Part shown: positions 56,350-64,000 of the stretch, piece by piece
How positions within the stretch are numbered: position 1 is the first letter of the stretch
How the letters are laid out: every line of letters starts with the position of its first letter
Notes under the pieces: model-generated
The model's database searches: none
Told to the model about the DNA's origin: nothing
Seen by the model: the letters and a program-made list of their open reading frames with translations, nothing else
Origin: JAAURB01 sp049647265
Lineage (GTDB): Bacteria; Cyanobacteriota; Cyanobacteriia; Cyanobacteriales; Microcoleaceae
NCBI GenBank assembly: GCA_049647265.1
Contig: JBARXJ010000066.1
Location: forward strand, 1-64,000
Direction of reading: 5' to 3'
Length of the DNA stretch: 64,000 bases
Position numbers and translations under genes: made by a program

Positions 56350-58761
56350 TTATCTCATCCACTCTAAAACAGCTTCTTCTTTTGTATTTGTATGACGTTG
56401 TGGAGTTTCACGATTAAACTTGAGGTGAACTGAGCGAGTTTGTTCGCCATCGGATGCAACCGCCATAATCGGATAATCAATCATGCCATCTGGGAAAGAC
56501 ATTTGGAAGCGGAAGGTTCCATCAGGATTGAGTTTCACCGGTCGCCCAGCAATTGTAACTTTCGCATCAGGTTCAGTTGCACCATAAATAATTAATTCAG
56601 CATCAGCAACTAACCAGAACTTCCGAGGACGAATGGGAGGAATAGACGCTGCCATCCCGACACCAGACATTCCCATACCTGAAGCCATCCAACCTAACCC
56701 TGCACCAGACATACTCAAACCCGCACCAGAGGCAGTCAGTCCCATACCAGAGGTGGTCATACCCATTCCTGAGGTAGTACGACTCATTCCCATTCCAGAA
56801 GTAGTTAAGCCCATTCCAGAAGTAGTACGACTCATTCCCATTCCAGAAGTAGTTAGACCCATTCCAGAGGTAGTCATACCCATTCCAGAGGTAGTCATAC
56901 CCATTCCAGAGGTAGTTAGACCCATTCCAGAGGTAGTTAGACCCATTCCAGAGGTAGTCATACCCATTCCAGAGGTAGTCATACCCATTCCAGAGGTAGT
57001 TAGACCCATTCCAGAGGTAGTCATACCCATTCCAGAAGTAGTTAAGCCCATTCCAGAAGTAGTCATACCCATACCAGAAGTAGTCATACCCATACCAGAG
57101 GTAGTTAAGCCCATACCGGAGGTGGTCATACCCATACCAGAGGTAGTTAAGCCCATACCGGAGGTGGTTAGTCCCATGCCTGAGGTGGTGCGACTCATAC
57201 CCATTCCAGAGGTAGTTAAGCCCATACCGGAGGTGGTCATACCCATTCCAGAGGTAGTTAAGCCCATACCGGAGGTGGTTAGTCCCATTCCAGAAGTAGT
57301 CATACCCATACCAGAGGTAGTTAGACCCATTCCTGATGTGGTACGACTCATACCCATACCAGAGGTAGTTAAACCCATACCAGAGGTGGTGCGACTCAGT
57401 CCCATTCCTGATGTAGTTAGACCCATTCCAGAGGTGGTTAGACCCATTCCAGAGGTAGTTAAACCCATTCCAGAGGTAGTCATACCCATACCAGAAGTCG
57501 TTAAACCCATTCCAGATGTAGTCAGACCCATTCCAGAGGTAGTCAGACCCATTCCTGATGTGGTACGACTCATACCCATACCAGAAGTCGTTAAACCCAT
57601 TCCAGATGTAGTCAGACCCATACCAGAGGTGGTCATACCCATACCAGAGGTAGTCAGACTTATACCCATACCAGAAGTCGTTAAACCCATACCAGAGGTG
57701 GTTAAACCAACACCCGATGTGGTCATACCCATACCAGAAGTCGTTAAACCTATACCAGAGGTGGTTAAACCAACACCCGATGTGGTCATACCCATACCAG
57801 AAGTCGTTAAACCCATTCCAGAGGTAGTACGACTCATACCCATACCTGAAGTGGTCAGTCCCATTCCTGATGTGGTTGTAATCTGGTTCATTCCGGATGC
57901 CCACTTACCAACACCAGAGGGAAATATATAAGAACTGAGGGATTCTTCTGGCAAATGATGCATCGAACCAAACAAAGAACCTGCCAGTCGTTTCGCTTCT
58001 ACATCTTCGGATAAACCAAAGATTTCTCGGTAAAGTTGATCCTCTGTTTCATGGGCTGCCTGACTGCCAGGAGGAACTAATTCTGCAAATTGTTGTCCTT
58101 CTAACGCTTCGTCCCAAGAGACGGTAATATATTGTTCTTCGATCCACTCAGAGGGATAAATTGGAGGAATACGAACAGCCGCAGAACGTGCCAGAATTAA
58201 CCAACGACCATCAGCACAACGATAACCAATTTCTATAACATAATCGCGATCGCTGACTGGGATCGGAACATACCATTCACGGGCTAATTCATCGCAGGGA
58301 TATTCCTGAATACTATGAGGAGTCTGATAGTCGAGTTTAATATTAGTGATGTCATATATTCTTAGGGCCAGTTGCTGCCCGCCCAGACGACGAAGTTCTT
58401 CTTTGTAAACACTAGCAATATCCCAGTAAGCATAAGCCCATTCTGGGTCTCTCGGCATGAGTACAATTTGACTTTCGTTGTAGCCAATGGGTAAATCTGC
58501 CACTCCTTCATCGACAGATGAAAGTAAGTCAGCGGCTATTTCTTCTTGGCCCATAGAAAACTTTGCTGCTTCTACCTCTTCTTGCGCTTGTAAGGGACGA
58601 GTTGGATTAGATTCTCCAACTTGCTGACGTTGAATTTCTTCGACAGCAGCTAGAAGCTGGGATTTTCTCATTCGGCTATAACGAGAGATCCCATATTTAC
58701 TTGCTAACTTACGAAGCTGTCTCAGTGTCATTTCCTCTAAGGTCGAACTGGGTGTTGCCAT
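56350..58761 (-). CDS. DUF4912 protein with a long TTSGMG heptapeptide repeat
   Basis: 803 residues. The N-terminal Rho-N/SAP-like helix pair (about 8-48, TLRQLRKLASKYGISRYSRM) is followed by a DUF4912 domain (about 85-215, IVLMPRDPEWAYAYWDI). From about residue 289 to 685 there are some 52 units of seven residues, consensus (L/M)TTSGMG, with occasional extra SR before TTSGMG. A second DUF4912-like beta-domain (about 700-785, ELIIYGATEPDAKVTIAGRP) and an acidic tail close the protein. The role of DUF4912 is unknown; the fold may bind peptides or carbohydrate. There is no signal peptide, so the protein is cytoplasmic. It is probably monocistronic with its own terminator. Confidence 0.92.
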   Translation of the reverse strand: MATPSSTLEEMTLRQLRKLASKYGISRYSRMRKSQLLAAVEEIQRQQVGESNPTRPLQAQEEVEAAKFSMGQEEIAADLLSSVDEGVADLPIGYNESQIVLMPRDPEWAYAYWDIASVYKEELRRLGGQQLALRIYDITNIKLDYQTPHSIQEYPCDELAREWYVPIPVSDRDYVIEIGYRCADGRWLILARSAAVRIPPIYPSEWIEEQYITVSWDEALEGQQFAELVPPGSQAAHETEDQLYREIFGLSEDVEAKRLAGSLFGSMHHLPEESLSSYIFPSGVGKWASGMNQITTTSGMGLTTSGMGMSRTTSGMGLTTSGMGMTTSGVGLTTSGIGLTTSGMGMTTSGVGLTTSGMGLTTSGMGISLTTSGMGMTTSGMGLTTSGMGLTTSGMGMSRTTSGMGLTTSGMGLTTSGMGLTTSGMGMTTSGMGLTTSGMGLTTSGMGLTTSGMGLSRTTSGMGLTTSGMGMSRTTSGMGLTTSGMGMTTSGMGLTTSGMGLTTSGMGMTTSGMGLTTSGMGMSRTTSGMGLTTSGMGLTTSGMGMTTSGMGLTTSGMGMTTSGMGMTTSGMGLTTSGMGMTTSGMGLTTSGMGMTTSGMGMTTSGMGLTTSGMGLTTSGMGMTTSGMGMTTSGMGLTTSGMGMSRTTSGMGLTTSGMGMSRTTSGMGMTTSGMGLTASGAGLSMSGAGLGWMASGMGMSGVGMAASIPPIRPRKFWLVADAELIIYGATEPDAKVTIAGRPVKLNPDGTFRFQMSFPDGMIDYPIMAVASDGEQTRSVHLKFNRETPQRHTNTKEEAVLEWMR
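56690..57890 (-). repeat. 21-bp minisatellite encoding TTSGMG heptapeptides
   Basis: About 50 units of 21 bases (plus strand CCCATTCCAGAGGTAGTTAG-like). The repeat is open in several frames on both strands, which produces long shadow frames. Copies differ mostly at third codon positions, with blocks of identical units, suggesting replication slippage and recombination. Confidence 0.95.
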
Positions 58762-59067
58762 AATTAGATTGCATCTCCATCTACTTGTAACTTGTGAACA
58801 ATTTATAACTGATATCTAAAATTTCTTTGGGATCGTGGGGATCGCTCAATTACTCTATATCTTGCAGAAAATATTCTGAAGGGTCAAGGGGAATTTGAAG
58901 TGATTTTGAGTATTTATACGCAGTAGTAGGGGATCGGGGGATCGTTGTGTCATGAAAAGATGACATTAATCAGAATTGGGGATCAGATTTGCTGTGAGGA
59001 GAAAACAAGCTGTTTGTTTTTGACAGACTGCTAAACTATATTCTTAATCAAACGGAGTCCGGTGTGA
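58762..59067. other. Divergent intergenic region
   Basis: About 300 bases between the DUF4912 and PPK2 genes. They contain several GGGGATCG-type runs and both promoters. No gene or RNA is seen. Confidence 0.45.
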
Positions 59068-60555
59068 ATGTTAGAGACGTTAGATTTAGACCTTTCCCTC
59101 GATAAAGCAGCCTATAAAAGCCAAATTGAAGCTTTAATGCGAGAATTACGATCGCTACAACGGAGTTGTTGGGAACAAAAATTGCCTGTGATCATTGTTC
59201 TTGAAGGTTGGACAGCGGCAGGTAAAGGGGCGTTAGTTAAAAAAATGGTGGGTTATATGGACCCGCGAGGATTTACTGTGCATCCAATTTGGCCACCGAC
59301 TCGTACAGAACGTCGTTATCCGTTTATGTGGCGCTTTTGGAACAATTTACCCGCCTCAGGTAAGTTTGGGATTTTTTATCACAGTTGGTACACTCATGTT
59401 TTAGAAGATCGTCTATTTGACCGCTTACCGGAAGCCGAAGTGGCGATCGCAATGCGCCAGATCAATGCTTTTGAACGACAAATGGTGGATGATGGGGTGG
59501 TGATGGCAAAATTTTGGATTCATCTCAGCAAGAAGGAACTCAAGCGTCGCCTCAAAAAAGCAGAGAAAGACGAGTTAAAAGCATGGCGAGTTCGTCCAGA
59601 AGATTGGCAGCAAGAAAAAAAGTATGATACATACAGCGCGTTTGCCGAAGAAATGTTGATTCATACCAGTACAGGGCCAGCTCCTTGGACGTTGGTTGAA
59701 GGTAACGATCAACGTTGGGCGCGAATTAAAGTGCTTTCGACTATGGTGGCAACGATCAAAGAAAGCCTCGATCGCTTACAAGTCCAACCCCCTCCCCTAG
59801 AAATGCCTCCCCAACAGCATCTCGAACCCACAGAACCGAATCCCTTGGCGCAAGTGGATTTAACTCAATCATTATCGGACGAAGACTATAAAAAGCTGTT
59901 ACGCCAAGAACAAGCAGCATTAGGTAAGTTACAGCAACACATCTACGACGATCAAGTCCCTGTGTTAATCTTATTTGAAGGCTGGGATGCGGCTGGAAAA
60001 GGGGGTGCAATTAAACGCTTAACCGATATTCTCGATCCTCGCAGCTATGAAGTTCATACCTTTGCCGCCCCCACTGATGAAGAAAAAGCCCATCATTATC
60101 TCTGGCGGTTTTGGCGGCGCTTACCCCCTGCCGGAAAAATAGGGATTTTTGACCGAAGTTGGTATGGGCGGGTGATGGTGGAAAGAGTCGAAGGCTTTGC
60201 CACAGAATTAGAGTGGCGACGGGCTTATCAAGAAATCAATGAATTCGAGGAACAGTTAACAACAGCGGGTTATGTGGTGGTTAAATTTTGGCTGCATATC
60301 GATCAAGAGACTCAATTACAGCGATTTGAGGAACGTAAAAATAATCCCTTTAAAGCCTATAAACTGACTGATGAAGACTGGCGAAATCGAGAAAAATGGT
60401 CGCTTTATGAAGTTGCTGTTAATCAAATGATTCAGCGAACTCATACCCCTACTGCCCCTTGGACAATTGTAGCCGGGAATGATAAGCAGTATGCTCGAGT
60501 TAAGGTGATTGAAACTGTTGTAGAGGCGATTAAAGAGAAATTAAAGCAGAGCTAA
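59068..60555 (+). CDS. pap: Polyphosphate:AMP phosphotransferase (double-domain PPK2)
   Basis: 495 residues formed by two PPK2 domains in tandem. Each has a Walker A-like loop (EGWTAAGKGALVKK near 50 and EGWDAAGKGGAIKR near 308) and the following WPPTRTERRYPFMWRFW or APTDEEKAHHYLWRFW segment. A second half motif IFDRSWYGRVMVERVEG is clean in the C-terminal domain. The N-terminal copy has IFYHSWYTHVLEDR instead, so the C-terminal domain is probably the main catalytic one. Class II PPK2 enzymes phosphorylate AMP to ADP with polyphosphate. It would help energy and phosphate balance in the cytoplasm. Confidence 0.93.
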   Translation: MLETLDLDLSLDKAAYKSQIEALMRELRSLQRSCWEQKLPVIIVLEGWTAAGKGALVKKMVGYMDPRGFTVHPIWPPTRTERRYPFMWRFWNNLPASGKFGIFYHSWYTHVLEDRLFDRLPEAEVAIAMRQINAFERQMVDDGVVMAKFWIHLSKKELKRRLKKAEKDELKAWRVRPEDWQQEKKYDTYSAFAEEMLIHTSTGPAPWTLVEGNDQRWARIKVLSTMVATIKESLDRLQVQPPPLEMPPQQHLEPTEPNPLAQVDLTQSLSDEDYKKLLRQEQAALGKLQQHIYDDQVPVLILFEGWDAAGKGGAIKRLTDILDPRSYEVHTFAAPTDEEKAHHYLWRFWRRLPPAGKIGIFDRSWYGRVMVERVEGFATELEWRRAYQEINEFEEQLTTAGYVVVKFWLHIDQETQLQRFEERKNNPFKAYKLTDEDWRNREKWSLYEVAVNQMIQRTHTPTAPWTIVAGNDKQYARVKVIETVVEAIKEKLKQS

Positions 60556-60711
60556 TTTATTCTAAGTTGATCATACAAAGATGAGGAGACACGTATGCGA
60601 TCGCAGTGGGAATTGCAGGGGTAAGAAGTAGTCAGTGAGAGGGATGATTATACTCAGGCGTTTGTGCTGATTGCTCATTACTGAAAAAACTCATAACTAT
60701 TACCTGTTGCC

Positions 60712-60762
60712 ACGAACAATAAACGACAAATAAAGCGCCAACGAACAACGAACAATAAATGA
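60712..60762 (+). repeat. Short AACGAACAATAAATGA repeat before the DUF218 gene
   Basis: Tandem CGAACAATAAACGACAAATA and CGAACAACGAACAATAAATG units. Similar CAACGACAAACAATAAATGA sits before hemC at 7542-7561, and a related form lies near 30645-30672 on the minus strand. Confidence 0.6.
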
Positions 60763-60774
60763 CTCTCTAAATCT

Positions 60775-61785
60775 ATGTTTGTCCTGCTGACTCGGCTACT
60801 CTTATTACTGCTTACAGGTTTTATTCTCTTCAAGCTTTGGAAGCTTTTAGGGTTTAAAAAAAGTAGTATCATCTTGCAACTGGTTTATATTCTAACAGTT
60901 GCCCTACTCGTTTTAGCTTTAATTGCACCCGACAGTGTGGTGGGTGTTGTTATCTTAGGTTTATTGTCGGTTTTTATCAAACCCTTAGGCTTGTCAATCC
61001 TGTTGCTGATTCTTGCGAGTACAACCATTAGAAAGCAAAAAAAGGATGATAAGGAAGAAATCATTATGGCTGCGCCGGGGCCAACTTTAATTTTGATTAC
61101 CTTATTAATTTTAATTGTTTCTAGTACGCCATTTGTCGCCGATTGGTTAGCTCAACAACTAGAAAAAGCTTCTATTAAAACAGTTCAAACAGATTTATGT
61201 TGTGGAGAACAAGCCGGAGCTATTGTTTTGATTGGGCAAGGAACAACTGAACCGAAACTTCCATACCGAACACAAATCCAATTAACAGAAACAGGCGATC
61301 GTATTCCCTATGCTGCACATCTATATCGAGAAAATTTATCTGAATTAATTATTGTCAGCGCTGGATTTAGACAGGACTTAATTCAACCAATTTTAGAAGC
61401 AGATGATGTTAAAACTTTATTGGTTTATATGGGAGTCAATTCTGAGGATGTAATCATTGATCCCCATGGCGGTACGTTAAGAAATAGTGCGGTAGAAGTT
61501 AAGAAACTAATGGATAGATTAAACTTAGGACGAACGGTTATTTTAGTCACATCTGCCTTAGAAATGCGAAGAGCAAGCCTCACATTTGCTCGTGTAGGCT
61601 TAAAAGTCATTCCAGCACCCACAAACTTTTATACTTTTATTTCTCAGGAAAAACTGAGCCGACGAGTCACTGGAGCCGACTTTGCGCCGAGTGTCGAAGC
61701 ATTATTTCTGACTACAAAAGTATTAGAAGAGCATTTTGCCACGTTTTACTACTTTACCCGAGGCTGGCTTGCACCCAGTATTTAG
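60775..61785 (+). CDS. DUF218 (YdcF/ElyC-like) membrane protein
   Basis: 336 residues. Three or four membrane helices fill the first 140 residues. The DUF218 domain follows (about 145-330) with GAIVLIGQGTTEP, LIIVSAGFRQ and the SALEMRRASLTFARVGLKV segment, where Arg and Ser/Thr residues line the presumed site. Related proteins (ElyC, SanA, YdcF) act in envelope or vancomycin-type stress; precise role unknown. The ATG at 60775 follows a dispersed repeat. Confidence 0.88.
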   Translation: MFVLLTRLLLLLLTGFILFKLWKLLGFKKSSIILQLVYILTVALLVLALIAPDSVVGVVILGLLSVFIKPLGLSILLLILASTTIRKQKKDDKEEIIMAAPGPTLILITLLILIVSSTPFVADWLAQQLEKASIKTVQTDLCCGEQAGAIVLIGQGTTEPKLPYRTQIQLTETGDRIPYAAHLYRENLSELIIVSAGFRQDLIQPILEADDVKTLLVYMGVNSEDVIIDPHGGTLRNSAVEVKKLMDRLNLGRTVILVTSALEMRRASLTFARVGLKVIPAPTNFYTFISQEKLSRRVTGADFAPSVEALFLTTKVLEEHFATFYYFTRGWLAPSI

Positions 61786-61902
61786 TTGCTAAATTCTTTT
61801 CAGTTGAGCGGGGTAGATGTGAAGAGGGTTTCAAAAAATAGAGCTTAATTAAACAATGATTTGAATGATATCATGATGATTTTTTCTAAAATCAAAGATT
61901 AA

Positions 61903-62220
61903 TCATCGAAAAGCAGGTTGATAACGATATTGACTCCTTTCAGGAATATTAGATTCAGAATAGTTTAATGAACTAAATCCTCCAGTTTGAGCCACCGTGA
62001 AAATTAGAGCAAATAACAAGAAAAACAACAATCCTAACCCCCCTGTATCCGTAGATTTTTTTTCCGAACTTTTCTTTTCTTCTTTAGGTTTCTCTTTTTC
62101 TTTCTCTTTAGGTTTCTCTTTTTCTATCGGTTTAATATCAAACTGAATTTCTAATTTTTTACCAGCAAGGGGGCCAGTAACTTTCAAATCTTTGATGGTA
62201 ACTTGGTTTTGTTCTAACAT
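61903..62220 (-). CDS. Membrane-anchored protein with a Lys/Glu-rich linker, function unknown
   Basis: 105 residues from the ATG at 62220, chosen because AGGGA lies eight bases upstream (another ATG at 62244 lacks this). A small beta-part (NQVTIKDLKVTGPLAGKKLE) is followed by a run of Lys-Glu-Pro repeats (about 38-65) and a membrane helix (LGLLFFLLFALIFTVAQ), with about 25 residues after it. No family is recognised. Confidence 0.6.
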   Translation of the reverse strand: MLEQNQVTIKDLKVTGPLAGKKLEIQFDIKPIEKEKPKEKEKEKPKEEKKSSEKKSTDTGGLGLLFFLLFALIFTVAQTGGFSSLNYSESNIPERSQYRYQPAFR

Positions 62221-62321
62221 GGTATTGTCCCTGGTAACTATCATCAGTGAATGGTGACAGTGACTACAGCAACTAACAACAGTATTCAGGACAAATTATT
62301 CTTTTTCTCTCCATGGGTAGA

Positions 62322-62374
62322 GACACTGGAATTATTATCACAAATGCCATGGCATTGTCCTCATACCCAGTGTC
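62322..62374. promoter_or_regulatory. Nested palindromes upstream of the 61903-62220 gene
   Basis: GACACTGG (62322-62329) and CCAGTGTC (62367-62374) are perfect complements and enclose the perfect 14-base palindrome AATGCCATGGCATT (62343-62356). They lie in the promoter region of the minus-strand gene; an operator or cruciform is possible. Confidence 0.45.
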
Positions 62375-62496
62375 ATAGTCTATCTTGAATCTGATGAGGC
62401 TACAATAATAATAGATTAAGAAATTATTAACGAAGCCAGTAATTTATATTCGTTTTATTCAGTGGCGATCGCTATAATTTTTTCCACAGTAGCTAA

Positions 62497-62946
62497 TTAT
62501 ACAAAAACAACTCTAACCTTAACATTTTTGCATTCTTCAACAATGAGTTGACGTTGTTGTTTAGAAACTTTACCAAATAGATAAATACACTTTTCATGAT
62601 TAGGATAATAATGGCTATAGCTGATGACTTGTCCGATAGCGTGCTTATATTGTCTAACAGTTTTAACCTCAATAATCTGAGAAGGAGTCAGAATATCAAT
62701 TCGTCCTGTTAAAGTCGGTACTTCAGTTTGACTCCCCGGAAGTTGTACGGCTAAACGATCTCTAATCGTTCTTTCTGTCTGAGATATTTTTGATTGAGGA
62801 TAACGACGAGTTCCATTTTTTAATTCTTCAAGTGCCGGTTTTAGCAATGGAATTTGATCGTTACAAGCTTCAATAATTAACTCTCCAGTTCTTTTAATCG
62901 CATCCTGCGCTAACTTACGGGCAAAACTCTCAAAATAATGATTCAT
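62497..62946 (-). CDS. PD-(D/E)XK nuclease-like protein
   Basis: 149 residues. GRIDILTPSQIIEVKTVRQY places Asp and then Glu-x-Lys at the spacing of a PD-(D/E)XK nuclease core; a helical stretch with HAIGQVISYSHYYP follows, like a Holliday-junction or restriction-type fold. The N-terminal 75 residues are helical and basic. The upstream 62950 gene ends three bases before this start, so the two form a tight operon. Its target is unknown; a defence role is a guess from the pairing. Confidence 0.72.
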   Translation of the reverse strand: MNHYFESFARKLAQDAIKRTGELIIEACNDQIPLLKPALEELKNGTRRYPQSKISQTERTIRDRLAVQLPGSQTEVPTLTGRIDILTPSQIIEVKTVRQYKHAIGQVISYSHYYPNHEKCIYLFGKVSKQQRQLIVEECKNVKVRVVFV

Positions 62947-62949
62947 GAT

Positions 62950-63294
62950 TTAATTTAATTGTCGTAAATAGTCAATAATTTTTATTTTTAGCTCTTTTGA
63001 AATCGGATAAGACATAATTTCTCGTCCAATATCTGCTCTAGATTTTCCATTTTTAAGCAGTTCATCAATAACAGCCTGGAATATTTTTTCAAAGCCATAT
63101 TCCGCTATTCCTTGAGAAATTAATCCTAGTATTCCCAATACAGCAATTCCGCCTAACATCCCAAATGGCCCGCCTAACATCGCTAAAGCCGTTGTAATTG
63201 CCGCTGCACCCGCCCAGCCACTAACACCCATCGCGACTAAAAGTACTAAACCCGGCACGCCTAAGGCAGCGATTTTATCAACAATTCGATCCAT
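62950..63294 (-). CDS. Small glycine-rich membrane protein
   Basis: 114 residues. After a short helix (MDRIVDKIAALG) come two hydrophobic, Gly/Ala-rich segments (VPGLVLLVAMGVSGWAGAAA and LGGPFGMLGGIAVLGILGLI) that could form a glycine-zipper hairpin in the membrane. The soluble C-terminus (FQAVIDELLKNGKSRADIGR ...) is helical. Similar segments occur as parts of larger cyanobacterial effector proteins as far as I recall. It is the first gene of the pair with the nuclease-like gene. Confidence 0.7.
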   Translation of the reverse strand: MDRIVDKIAALGVPGLVLLVAMGVSGWAGAAAITTALAMLGGPFGMLGGIAVLGILGLISQGIAEYGFEKIFQAVIDELLKNGKSRADIGREIMSYPISKELKIKIIDYLRQLN

Positions 63295-63843
63295 TATTCA
63301 TACTCCAAGTATCACAGTTTATACTTGATCTCGTTAGAATTAAACTGCTAAAACAGTCTTCTATTAACAGAGTACCCACTTTTATTAAAACGCAGTCTCA
63401 AATATATAAGGAATTAGGAGATGAAGTAAGCTTAATCGATATATAGTCAACTGCTCAACTTGCTTCTCCTATGCTTACACCGATTTCTGATTAGCTGACG
63501 AGTGGTTGTCCCTCTCAACAGACATCTATTGTGTTGGTAAAGCGAAACAACGCGGTATAAGTTCACGAGCGCAATACAAGATTTATACTCTTGTTCTCCT
63601 ACTTAATAAAAAGCTTCTATCACCATAAAATCTTCCTTGAAATTAATCTTTTGTCAAATATCAAAAAAAACAGCATAACTTTTTTAGACTATCTGTTTAA
63701 ATAAATACAAAAATAGCCCAAACTATAACAGATTGACCGGAATAAAAATAGAACATCATAATTGTTTTACTATTTGTAAATAATAGATTGGCAAGCGGAT
63801 AAATCTGTGATAGAACCAAAAGCAAATTGATCTTCCGGGTGCT
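63295..63843. other. Intergenic region
   Basis: About 550 AT-rich bases between divergent genes, with the promoter of the 63844 gene. No gene, RNA or clear repeat is recognised. Confidence 0.45.
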
Positions 63844-64000
63844 ATGAAAAGTTATATCTCCGCATCTTTGATGGGTATAGCCACAGTTGGATATGTTTTC
63901 CCTGCTGTGCCTGTACTTGCTCAAATTGTTCCCGATAATACTTTAAGACTAGATAACTCAGTCGTTGTACCAAATCAAACCATTCGAGGCATTCCCAGCG
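63844..64000 (+). CDS. Start of a filamentous-haemagglutinin-like secreted protein (3' end outside window)
   Basis: 52 codons are seen. A signal peptide (MKSYISASLMGIATVGYVFP, then AVPVLAQ) is followed by IVPDNTLRLDNSVVVPNQ, the usual beginning of TPS-type (two-partner secretion) haemagglutinin domains in cyanobacteria. Most of the protein, probably long and repeat-rich, lies beyond the edge. Confidence 0.75.
   Translation, partial: MKSYISASLMGIATVGYVFPAVPVLAQIVPDNTLRLDNSVVVPNQTIRGIPS

Noticed and set aside
56690..57890. Possible CRISPR array
   Set aside because: Units are contiguous 21-base coding repeats with no spacers.
56633..57931. 432-codon open frame on the plus strand and a 433-codon frame in another minus frame across the TTSGMG repeat
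   Set aside because: Both are shadows of the 21-base repeat; a stop-free unit repeats as a stop-free frame. The minus-strand frame used has the flanking DUF4912 domains.
63697..63924. 75-codon minus-strand open frame
   Set aside because: It overlaps the signal-peptide region of the 63844 gene and has no recognisable features.

Overview
The window comes from a cyanobacterium, most likely a filamentous oscillatorialean. Evidence: dense GCGATCGC (HIP1) sites; genes for chlorophyll synthase, cytochrome b6 and subunit IV of the b6f complex, and a phycobiliprotein chromophore lyase; an SLH/OprB porin; very large signalling kinases; and typical cyanobacterial dispersed repeats, some inserted in frame inside genes. 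No genus is claimed.

Layout. 1-2569: 5'-complete but 3'-cut minus-strand NACHT NTPase ending in pentapeptide repeats, a STAND-type immune-like protein. 2.9-4.24 kb: a TnpB-only IS200/IS605-type element. 4.4-6.4 kb: a vanadium haloperoxidase with RTX repeats. 7-16.4 kb: housekeeping genes (hemC, a GH57/DUF3536 enzyme, a Ca2+/H+ antiporter, a Ser/Thr kinase with WD40 repeats, a DUF202 protein). 16.6 kb: an ArsC/NifO-like pseudogene with in-frame stops. 17-24.4 kb: an SLH porin divergent from a 1818-residue Ser/Thr-kinase/AAA/GAF/histidine-kinase protein. 24.4-30.6 kb: a minus-strand run with VKOR-thioredoxin, penicillin-binding protein 1, chlG and a Get3/ArsA-like ATPase. 30.9-35.4 kb: CpcS/CpeS-type lyase, an alpha/beta hydrolase and an MHYT-GAF histidine kinase. 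36.2-44.3 kb: one 2671-residue DUF4347/cadherin-like/TSP3/RTX secreted protein.

44.7-49.1 kb: GNAT acetyltransferase, a possible unrecognised 31-residue membrane protein, an ABA4-like protein, a GPH-type transporter and a conserved gene pair. 49.3-52.1 kb is accessory and partly decayed: a Panacea-type antitoxin overlapping a probable toxin gene, a secreted protein, an antitoxin remnant, a Uma2 gene with a small repeat inserted in frame, a duplicated fragment and an IS1-like relic. 52.3-55.3 kb: ctpA divergent from petB-petD, followed by a tRNA-Val. 56.3-58.8 kb: a DUF4912 protein with about 50 copies of a seven-residue TTSGMG-type repeat. 59-61.8 kb: a double-domain PPK2 enzyme and a DUF218 membrane protein. 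62.5-63.3 kb: a two-gene cassette of a glycine-rich membrane protein and a PD-(D/E)XK-like nuclease. 63844 to the end: the start of a haemagglutinin-type secreted protein.

How they fit together: the core is photosynthesis (chlG, petBD, ctpA, CpcS/CpeS), tetrapyrrole and envelope metabolism, and two-component/Ser-Thr signalling. Between these lie accessory modules for cell-surface display (RTX, DUF4347, haemagglutinin) and genome conflict (NACHT, TnpB, Panacea pair, Uma2, membrane protein plus nuclease). All functional calls rest on reading motifs by eye; no database search was run.
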